Shown here: positions 30,009-35,919 of the stretch, one piece after another | Layout: the number at the start of each line of letters is the position of its first letter | Numbering within the stretch: position 1 is the stretch's first letter | Assembly (NCBI RefSeq): GCF_020889785.1 | Contig: NZ_JACMYK010000073.1 | Location: 1 to 35,919, forward strand | DNA: 35,919 bases | From: Bradyrhizobium acaciae | GTDB taxonomy: Bacteria; Pseudomonadota; Alphaproteobacteria; Rhizobiales; Xanthobacteraceae | Reading direction: 5' to 3' | Position numbers and translations under genes: made by a program | The notes under the pieces: generated by a model | Seen by the model: the letters and a program-made list of their open reading frames with translations, nothing else | The model's database searches: none | What the model was told of the DNA's origin: nothing

Positions 30009-30545
30009 CTACGCGCAGAGGTCGTAGGAATCCTCGACCACATAGGGGCCGCCGCCTGTCGACGCGCGCGACGAGAACAGCACGAAGCGGTCGGCCGTGA
30101 AGGTGCGGCTCGGGAAGTAGCCGCGCACGGACAGATAATCCGCGACGTCCTGGCTCGATGCGTCGTGCAAACGCGCGAGCGTGACATGCGGGGTGAATTT
30201 TCTGCCCTCCGGATCGAGCCCCATCCGCTGCATCATCCGCTCGAGCTCGGCCTGCAGTTCGATCAGCGGCCTGCTCGGCTCGACGGCGGCAACCACCGCG
30301 CGCGGCTTGCGTCCGCCGAAGCTTGACAGGCCCTGCAATTTGACCTCGAACGGCTTGCGGTTCACCCGAAACAGCATCGTCGCGATCTCGTTGGCCCAGA
30401 GACCATCGATGTCGCCGATGAAGCGCAGAGTGACGTGATAATTTTCGGGATCGATCCAGCGTGCGCCTGGGAGGCCGCCACGCAAATTGGAAAGTGTCTG
30501 GCCGATCTCGGCCGGAATTTCCAGTCCAGTGAACAGACGCGGCAT
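30009..30545 (-). CDS. thpR: RNA 2',3'-cyclic phosphodiesterase / 2'-5' RNA ligase family protein
   Basis: 178 residues. The two HxTx motifs of the 2H phosphoesterase superfamily are present: HVTL at 37-40 (NYHVTLRF) and HVTL at 120-123 (FTPHVTLARL). The start MPRLFTGLEIP is typical. E. coli ThpR hydrolyses 2',3'-cyclic phosphate RNA ends and can ligate tRNA halves through 2'-5' bonds; the physiological role is not settled. It lies upstream of zapE on the same strand. No anomalies seen. Confidence 0.9.
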   Translation of the reverse strand: MPRLFTGLEIPAEIGQTLSNLRGGLPGARWIDPENYHVTLRFIGDIDGLWANEIATMLFRVNRKPFEVKLQGLSSFGGRKPRAVVAAVEPSRPLIELQAELERMMQRMGLDPEGRKFTPHVTLARLHDASSQDVADYLSVRGYFPSRTFTADRFVLFSSRASTGGGPYVVEDSYDLCA

Positions 30546-30712
30546 CGCTATAATCCTCGATGCTTGGCGCGGGTTTTGGGAGCCCGCACCCCTGTAACAG
30601 CCCGGCGACGAATCACCGATGCCTATTTGTACCCGAGATATGTGACTCTGCGAAGCATGAGGCGTTAACAGCTCGTAAACCTACGGACACATCACGGCGC
30701 GCTCCCTGCGTT

Positions 30713-31441
30713 TCAACTGCGCTGCCCTGATAATGCGCCGAGAAATGCCTGCACCGTGGGCAGCATGTTGTTGACGACGATGTCCACACCCTCCGCCGTT
30801 GGATGCATGCCGTCGGCCTGATTGATCTTCGGATTAGCAGCAACGCCGTCGAGGAAGAACGGATAGAGCGGCACGCCGAGGGACTTCGAGAGATCCGGAT
30901 AGATCGCGTTGAACTTCGCAGCATACTCGCTGCCATAGTTCGGTGGCGCGAGCATGCCGCACAAGAGCACGGCGATCTTGCGCGCCTGCAACTTTGTGAT
31001 GATGTCGGAGAGCGCGGCACGCGTGACCGCGGGATCGATGCCGCGCAAGGCATCGTTGGCGCCGAGCTCGACGATCACGGCATCGGTTCCATCGGCCACC
31101 GACCAGTCGAGCCGCTCGCGGCCGCCCGAGGCGGTGTCGCCGGACACCCCGGCATTGGTCATCTCGACCTTTATCCCCTTGGCTTCCAAGGCTTTTTGCA
31201 GCCGAACCGGAAATGCCGCCGCGGCGGGAAGGCCGTACCCGGCGCTCAGGGAATCGCCCAGGACCACCATCTTGATCGGCTTTACAGAACCTTGCGCCCG
31301 GCCATTCTCGGGTCCCTTGTCCACACTTGGCGTCTGCGCACTCGCCGCCGTCATCAAGCCCATAAGCAACACGAGTATGTGCACGAAGATTCTCAACCGG
31401 CCCTCGACCGCAACCGCGGAAGTGCCATATGACCGAACCAT
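30713..31441 (-). CDS. tesA: TesA-like arylesterase/lysophospholipase, SGNH hydrolase, secreted
   Basis: 242 residues from the ATG at 31441; an ATG four codons earlier at 31453 is possible. The signal peptide has its hydrophobic core at about 17-35 (LRIFVHILVLLMGLMTAASA) with cleavage likely after ASA at 35, giving a periplasmic enzyme. SGNH blocks are complete: nucleophile S64 in LGDSLSAGYG, Gly in NAGVSGDTASGG, N129 in ELGAND, and D210/H213 in DGMHPT. E. coli TesA hydrolyses thioesters, esters and lysophospholipids. It is divergent from the ABC transporter gene, an arrangement also seen for tesA and ybbA-ybbP in E. coli. Its start codon and that of the ABC gene share the tetramer CATG at 31439-31442. 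Confidence 0.92.
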   Translation of the reverse strand: MVRSYGTSAVAVEGRLRIFVHILVLLMGLMTAASAQTPSVDKGPENGRAQGSVKPIKMVVLGDSLSAGYGLPAAAAFPVRLQKALEAKGIKVEMTNAGVSGDTASGGRERLDWSVADGTDAVIVELGANDALRGIDPAVTRAALSDIITKLQARKIAVLLCGMLAPPNYGSEYAAKFNAIYPDLSKSLGVPLYPFFLDGVAANPKINQADGMHPTAEGVDIVVNNMLPTVQAFLGALSGQRS

Positions 31442-32159
31442 GGACAGTCTCATCGCATCCTCTTCACTGACCGACGTCGAGCCGGACACCATTGCCGTCA
31501 AGAACGTCAATCTCTCGCTCGGCACCGGCGCGGCACGGGTTCATATCCTCAAAGATATCAGCCTTCGTGTGGCGGCGGGTGAGGCCATCGGCCTGATCGG
31601 CCCGTCGGGTTCGGGCAAGTCGACCTTGCTGATGGTGATGGCGGGGCTCGAACGTCCTGACAGTGGAGAAGTGGTCGTCGGCGGCACGTCGTTCAATGCC
31701 CTCGACGAAGACGCGCTGGCGCGCTTTCGCGGCCGCCAGGTCGGCATCGTCTTCCAGTCCTTCCATCTGATCCCGACCATGACGGCGCTGGAGAATGTCG
31801 CAGTGCCGCTCGAGCTCGCCGGCACCCCCGATGCGGCTGCGCGCGCCGCGCAGGAGCTGCAATCGGTCGGGCTCGGCGAACGGCTGCATCACTATCCGAC
31901 GCAGCTTTCCGGCGGCGAGCAGCAGCGCGTCGCGATCGCGCGCGCGCTGGCGCCCGATCCCGCGATCCTGGTTGCCGACGAGCCGACCGGAAATCTCGAC
32001 GAGACGACGGGCAAGCAGATCGTCGACCTGCTGTTCACCAAGCACGCCGAGCGCGGCATGACCTTGGTGCTGGTGACGCACGATCTCACGCTGGCGCAGC
32101 GCTGCGACCGCGTCGTGCGGCTGCGCTCCGGCCGCATCGACGGACAATCCCCCACATGA
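31440..32159 (+). CDS. ybbA: ABC transporter ATP-binding protein, YbbA/LolD-like
   Basis: 239 residues from the ATG at 31440; an in-frame GTG at 31422 is the only close alternative. All ABC motifs are present: Walker A GPSGSGKS (54-61), Q-loop VFQSFHLIPTMTALENV (about 104-120), signature LSGGE (156-160), Walker B ILVADE (176-181) and the switch His H214. It belongs to the MacB/LolD-type class that works with FtsX-like permeases in lipoprotein, peptide or lipid extrusion. Its TGA overlaps the permease ATG (ATGA at 32156-32159), so the two form one transporter. In E. coli the YbbAP-TesA trio is linked to envelope hydrophobic compounds; the substrate here is unknown. Confidence 0.93.
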   Translation: MDSLIASSSLTDVEPDTIAVKNVNLSLGTGAARVHILKDISLRVAAGEAIGLIGPSGSGKSTLLMVMAGLERPDSGEVVVGGTSFNALDEDALARFRGRQVGIVFQSFHLIPTMTALENVAVPLELAGTPDAAARAAQELQSVGLGERLHHYPTQLSGGEQQRVAIARALAPDPAILVADEPTGNLDETTGKQIVDLLFTKHAERGMTLVLVTHDLTLAQRCDRVVRLRSGRIDGQSPT

Positions 32160-34741
32160 GCATTGCGTCCGAACTCGCGGTGCAGGGCCGCGCGTCGTCG
32201 CTTGCCTTCCGCTACGCGCTGCGCGAACTGCGCGGCGGCCTGCGCGGCTTCTATGTGTTCATCGCCTGCATCGCGCTCGGCGTGATGGCGATCGCCGGCG
32301 TCGGCTCGGTCGCCGCGAGCCTTGGCGACGGTCTGTCGCGCGAGGGGCGCACGCTGCTCGGCGGCGACGTCGCGTTCTCGCTGATCTCGCGCGAGGCCAA
32401 GCCCGACGAGGTCGCCTATCTGCGCACCCGTGGCGAGGTCTCGGTCGCCGCCACGCTCCGTGCGATGGCGCGCGGCGGTGACGGCAAGCTGGCGCTGGTC
32501 GAGCTCAAGGCGGTCGACGGCAAATATCCGATGCTCGGCGAGCTGACGCTCGAGCCGAACATGCCGGTCGCCGAACTGCTCGCCGAACGCGACGGCGTTT
32601 TTGGCGCGGCTGCCGACTCGACCCTGCTGGCGCGGCTCGACCTCAAGCTCGGCGACCGCGTCACCATCGGCAGCGCGACCTACCAGATCCGCAGCGTCGT
32701 GGCGGCCGAGCCCGACAAGCTCGCCGGCGGCGTCGGCCTGGGCCCGCGCTTCCTGATCAGTGAAGCCGGCCTGCGCGCCACCGACCTTTTGCAGCCCGGC
32801 AGCCTGGTGCGCTGGATCTACCGGGTGAAGCTGCCCGACGGCGTCAACGATGACCGCGCCACCACCGCCCTGATCGACGGCGCGCGGGCTGCTGCGCCGG
32901 AGGCGGGCTGGGAGGTCCGCAGCCGCAGCAACGCCTCGCCGCAGCTTGAGCGCACCATCAGCCGCTTCACCCAGTTCCTGACCCTGGTCGGCCTCGCCGC
33001 GCTGCTGGTCGGCGGCGTCGGCGTCGCCAACGCGGTGAAGAGCCATATCGACCGGCGCCGCGACGTCATCGCCTCGTTCAAGGCGCTCGGCGCCACCGGC
33101 CGCGACGTCTTCACGATCTACTGCACGCAAGTGGTGGTGCTGGCGGGGATCGGCTCGGTGATCGGGCTCGCGCTCGGCGCCGCACTGCCCTTCGTCATCG
33201 TCGGCCTGTTCGGCAAGCTGCTGCCGCTGCCGGTGGTGCCTGCCCTACATCCCGGCGAGCTCGCGCTCTCCTTCCTCTACGGGCAGCTCACCGCGCTGGC
33301 GTTCGGGCTGTGGCCGCTCGGTCGGGTCCATGACGTGCCCGTGGCGGCGCTGTTCCGCGAGACCGTCACCAGCGAGTGGCACCGCCCGCGCTGGAGCTAT
33401 CTCGCGCTGATGGCCGTGGTGATCGCGCTCCTGATCGGCGTCGCGATCGGCCTTGCCTACGACAAGCGCGTGGCCGCCGTGTTCGTCGTGTCATCGATCG
33501 CGGTGTTTCTGCTGCTGCGCGGAATCGCTGAGATCCTGATGGCGGTGGCACGCCGGCTGCCGCGCAGCCGCATCACCATGCTGCGGCTCGCCATCGCCAA
33601 CATCCACCGGCCGGGCGCGCTGACGCCGTCGGTCGTGTTGTCGCTGGGGCTCGGGCTCGCGGTACTGGTCACCATCACCCAGATCGACGGCAATCTGCGC
33701 CGGCAGTTTTTGGCCGCGCTGCCGGATCGGGCCCCGTCGTTCTTCTTCATCGACATCCCCTCCACCGAAGCCGACCGCTTTGCCGCCTTCCTCGGCCAGA
33801 TCGCAGCCGGCTCGACCGTCGAGGACGTACCGATGCTGCGCGGGCGCATCGTCGCCGCGCGCGGCGTCAAGGCCGACCAGCTCAAGCCCAATGTCGATTC
33901 GGAGTGGGTGCTGCAGAGCGACCGCGGCCTGACCTACACCGGCGAAATCCCCAAGGGCTCGAAGATCGTCGAGGGCGAATGGTGGGGACCGGACTACAGC
34001 GGACCGCCGCTGGTCTCGATGGAGAAGAAGATCGCCGACGGGCTCGGTCTGAAGATCGGCGACGAGGTCGTGGTCAATGTGCTCGGCCGCGACGTGCCGG
34101 CGAAGGTCGCCAATCTGCGCAACATCGACTGGCAAGGCCTCGGCATCAACTTCGTGCTGGTGTTCTCGCCGAACGCCTTCAAGGGCGCGCCGCACAGCCA
34201 TGTCGCGACCCTGACGGAACCGCATGCGAGCTCGACCCAAGCGAGCTCTAAAGATGACGCGCGCATCATCAAGCAGGTCGCCGACGCGTTTCCGATGGTG
34301 ACCAGCGTGCGGGTCCGCGAGGCGCTGGAGACCATCGGCAGCGTCGTCAGCAACCTCGTGCTGGCGATCCGCGGTGCCAGCGCCGTGACCCTGATCTCGG
34401 CGATCCTGGTGCTGGGCGGTGCACTTGCGGCCGGACACCGTCACCGCGTCTACGATGCCGTGATCCTCAAGACGCTCGGCGCCACGCGGGTTCGGCTGCT
34501 CGGCGCCTACGCGCTGGAGTATCTGATGATCGGTTTTGCAACCGCCATATTCGGGGTGATCGCCGGTTCGGTCGCGGCCTGGCTGATCGTGACGCGGCTG
34601 ATGACGCTGAGTTTCATCTGGCAGGCCGGCAGCGCCGCGCTCGTCGTGGTCGCCGCACTGATCGTCACGGTTGGACTTGGGCTGGCCGGAACGCTGCTGG
34701 CACTGAACCAGAAACCGGCCTCGGTACTGCGGAATTTGTGA
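32156..34741 (+). CDS. ybbP: FtsX-like ABC transporter permease, YbbP-like
   Basis: 861 residues, the large YbbP size. It starts MSIASELAVQGRASSLAFRYALRELRGGLRGFYVFIACIALGVMAIAGVGS, with the first membrane segment about residues 31-52. A periplasmic domain follows (about 55-265), then an FtsX block of membrane segments at about 275-470 and a second paired block (about 480-505). A second periplasmic domain spans about 515-720, and the final three segments about 735-855. GLAALLVGGVGVANAVKSHIDRRRDVIASFKALGATGRDV is a typical FtsX core, repeated as LVLGGALAAGHRHRVYDAVILKTLGATRVR. It partners the upstream ATPase. A short terminator follows. Confidence 0.92.
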   Translation: MSIASELAVQGRASSLAFRYALRELRGGLRGFYVFIACIALGVMAIAGVGSVAASLGDGLSREGRTLLGGDVAFSLISREAKPDEVAYLRTRGEVSVAATLRAMARGGDGKLALVELKAVDGKYPMLGELTLEPNMPVAELLAERDGVFGAAADSTLLARLDLKLGDRVTIGSATYQIRSVVAAEPDKLAGGVGLGPRFLISEAGLRATDLLQPGSLVRWIYRVKLPDGVNDDRATTALIDGARAAAPEAGWEVRSRSNASPQLERTISRFTQFLTLVGLAALLVGGVGVANAVKSHIDRRRDVIASFKALGATGRDVFTIYCTQVVVLAGIGSVIGLALGAALPFVIVGLFGKLLPLPVVPALHPGELALSFLYGQLTALAFGLWPLGRVHDVPVAALFRETVTSEWHRPRWSYLALMAVVIALLIGVAIGLAYDKRVAAVFVVSSIAVFLLLRGIAEILMAVARRLPRSRITMLRLAIANIHRPGALTPSVVLSLGLGLAVLVTITQIDGNLRRQFLAALPDRAPSFFFIDIPSTEADRFAAFLGQIAAGSTVEDVPMLRGRIVAARGVKADQLKPNVDSEWVLQSDRGLTYTGEIPKGSKIVEGEWWGPDYSGPPLVSMEKKIADGLGLKIGDEVVVNVLGRDVPAKVANLRNIDWQGLGINFVLVFSPNAFKGAPHSHVATLTEPHASSTQASSKDDARIIKQVADAFPMVTSVRVREALETIGSVVSNLVLAIRGASAVTLISAILVLGGALAAGHRHRVYDAVILKTLGATRVRLLGAYALEYLMIGFATAIFGVIAGSVAAWLIVTRLMTLSFIWQAGSAALVVVAALIVTVGLGLAGTLLALNQKPASVLRNL

Positions 34742-34751
34742 CAATTTGTAG

Positions 34752-34770
34752 CGGCGAAAGCGCCGTTTTT
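34752..34770 (+). terminator. Short terminator after the ybbP-like gene
   Basis: CGGCG-AAAG-CGCCG (5-bp stem) followed directly by TTTTT, 10 bases after the stop codon. The stem is short, so efficiency is uncertain. Confidence 0.65.
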
Positions 34771-34794
34771 GCCTATCATGCTAGGTCAGAGCGA

Positions 34795-34892
34795 CATTCG
34801 GCCGCGCGTGGAAGCTTGCGTCGGATGTGTTAATTTCCCACATACCAACCAGGTCGGATGGTCGGCCGAATGACGCGGAATTAATGTTCCGC
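34795..34892. promoter_or_regulatory. Leader of the Bax-inhibitor-1 gene with two inverted repeats
   Basis: CATTCGGCCG (34795-34804) is exactly complementary to CGGCCGAATG (34863-34872), 58 bases apart. GCGGAA-TTAATG-TTCCGC (34875-34892) is a perfect 6-bp hairpin or an operator-like palindrome. Both lie 80-180 bases before the start of the gene at 34975, where its promoter must be, after the terminator at 34770. No clear -35/-10 pair was assigned. Confidence 0.45.
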
Positions 34893-34974
34893 AAACCGGG
34901 CCATCTGAGATAGATTTACGACCGGCGCCGCAAATCCCTTGCGCTCCACCGGGACCAACCACGGGAATTCGACC

Positions 34975-35763
34975 ATGTCGGACCTAGACCGCAATTACGC
35001 TTCTCCTTTCGGCCGGGCCGCCGGGCGCATTGACGCTGCGGCCGTCGACGCCGGTCTGCGCGCCTACATGCTGCGCATCTACAACTACATGAGCATCGGC
35101 CTCGCCATCACCGGCCTGGCCGCGCTCGGCGTCTACATGGCGGCCGTGGCCGATCCGGCTACTGCCGTCGCTCACTTCGGCAAGGTGCCCCTGACGCAGT
35201 TCGGCGTCGCGATGTTCGTGAGCCCGCTGAAGTGGCTGTTCATCCTCGCGCCCCTGGCGATGGTGTTCGTCATCTCGGCCGGCATCAACCGCCTGCAGCC
35301 TGCAACCGCCCAGATGTTGTTCTGGGTGTTCTCCGCGCTGATGGGTGTGTCGCTGTCGTCGATCTTCCTGGTGTACACGCACACCTCGATCGTGCGCGTG
35401 TTCTTCATCACCGCGGCGACGTTCGGCGCGCTGAGCCTCTACGGCTACACCACCAAGCGTGACATGAGCGGCATGGGCTCGTTCCTGTTCATGGGCCTGA
35501 TCGGCATCATCATCGCGAGCCTGGTCAACCTGTTCCTGGCGAGCTCGGCGCTGCAGTTCATCGTCTCGGTGGTCGGCGTGCTGGTGTTTGCGGGCCTCAC
35601 CGCCTGGGACACCCAGCGGCTGAAGAACGACTACATCTACGGCTACGCCTCGCAGGGCGGCGTGATGGCAGAGCGTGCGGCGATCACTGGTGCGCTGTCG
35701 CTCTACCTGAACTTCATCAACCTGTTCACGCTGCTCCTGCAGCTGCTCGGCCAGCGCGACTAA
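34975..35763 (+). CDS. Bax inhibitor-1/YccA family membrane protein
   Basis: 262 residues from the ATG at 34975; the open frame extends 12 codons further without homology. A short soluble N-terminus (MSDLDRNYASPFGRAAGRIDAAAVDAGLRAYMLRIYNYM) precedes seven hydrophobic segments: about residues 38-60, 78-103, 108-125, 133-153, 161-182, 187-207 and 235-257. The family signature is clear in FGALSLYGYTTKRDMSGMGSFLFMGLIG and FAGLTAWDTQRLKNDY. Relatives include E. coli YccA, which modulates the FtsH protease, and BsYetJ, a pH-sensitive calcium leak channel. Which role applies here is not known. It is monocistronic, with a terminator after it. Confidence 0.92.
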   Translation: MSDLDRNYASPFGRAAGRIDAAAVDAGLRAYMLRIYNYMSIGLAITGLAALGVYMAAVADPATAVAHFGKVPLTQFGVAMFVSPLKWLFILAPLAMVFVISAGINRLQPATAQMLFWVFSALMGVSLSSIFLVYTHTSIVRVFFITAATFGALSLYGYTTKRDMSGMGSFLFMGLIGIIIASLVNLFLASSALQFIVSVVGVLVFAGLTAWDTQRLKNDYIYGYASQGGVMAERAAITGALSLYLNFINLFTLLLQLLGQRD

Positions 35764-35792
35764 GCGCCTCGAGCGAAAGCAGATCGATCCGA

Positions 35793-35823
35793 GCCCCGGC
35801 CATGCGGCCGGGGCTTTTGTTTT
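35793..35823 (+). terminator. Rho-independent terminator after the Bax-inhibitor-1 gene
   Basis: GCCCCGGCC-ATGC-GGCCGGGGC (perfect 9-bp stem) followed by TTTTGTTTT, 29 bases after the stop codon. The remaining 95 bases of the window hold no gene; the last bases (TAGAGCGTGATGAGA) look like the opening of a dispersed repeat that continues outside. Confidence 0.92.
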
Positions 35824-35919
35824 GGGTAAAACTGGCGAATGAGGCCGGAAACGAACCCGTAGATGGGGTAACGGGCCCCTGGGAACCTTCCAATCCAGCC
35901 GCGCTAGAGCGTGATGAGA

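Noticed and set aside
30954..31439. Upstream extension of the ABC ATPase frame over tesA
   Set aside because: It reads antisense through the identified tesA coding region; ABC homology starts only after 31440.

Overview
The window is GC-rich chromosomal DNA from an alphaproteobacterium, most likely Bradyrhizobium or a near relative (Rhodopseudomonas/Nitrobacteraceae). This rests on protein similarity as I recognise it, on the gene orders (ctpA-yibQ-rppH; atpHAGDC without F0 genes; mdh-sucCD-sucAB-lpd), on intergenic repeats of the type scattered through Bradyrhizobium genomes, and on a perfect CtrA-type site. No rRNA, tRNA, CRISPR array, insertion sequence or prophage gene is visible. About 30 protein genes are present, nearly all core housekeeping genes.

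Region 1 (1-4750, + strand) is an envelope and RNA-turnover cluster: the end of an EnvC-like amidase activator, the S41 protease CtpA (overlapping by ATGA), a terminator, a YibQ-type divergent polysaccharide deacetylase, and two tandem Nudix hydrolases of the RppH type. Region 2 (4750-6650) is accessory: a dispersed repeat, an AraC-family regulator, and a broken adenylate-cyclase gene with several lesions. Region 3 (6686-11738, - strand) is the F1 ATP synthase operon atpH-atpA-atpG-atpD-atpC; the F0 genes are not in the window, as is usual in alphaproteobacteria. A 630-base gene-free region follows. It holds an AT-rich patch with a TTAA-N7-TTAAC site upstream of rlpA (+), a secreted RlpA-type protein.

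Region 4 (13062-17106) has priA (-) divergent from xerC (+), then a DUF4337-type membrane protein. Region 5 (17192-28435, - strand) is a TCA-cycle cluster. In transcription order it runs mdh, sucC, a DUF1579-like gene, sucD, a strong terminator, sucA, sucB, a short-chain dehydrogenase, lpdA and a small membrane protein. Malate dehydrogenase, succinyl-CoA synthetase and all three components of 2-oxoglutarate dehydrogenase are thus encoded together, with two uncharacterised passengers placed between partner subunits. Region 6 (28671-30545, -) is zapE and a 2'-5' RNA ligase family gene. Region 7 (30713-35763) is tesA (-) divergent from a YbbA/YbbP-like ABC transporter (+), then a Bax-inhibitor-1 family membrane protein with a clear terminator.

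I found no plainly new multi-gene system. The observations most worth checking are the CtrA-type site before rlpA, the tesA/ybbA starts that share one CATG, the two passenger genes in the TCA cluster, the tandem RppH paralogues with different Nudix-box deviations, the decayed cyclase, and a set of perfect inverted repeats between co-directional genes that lack terminator T-runs.
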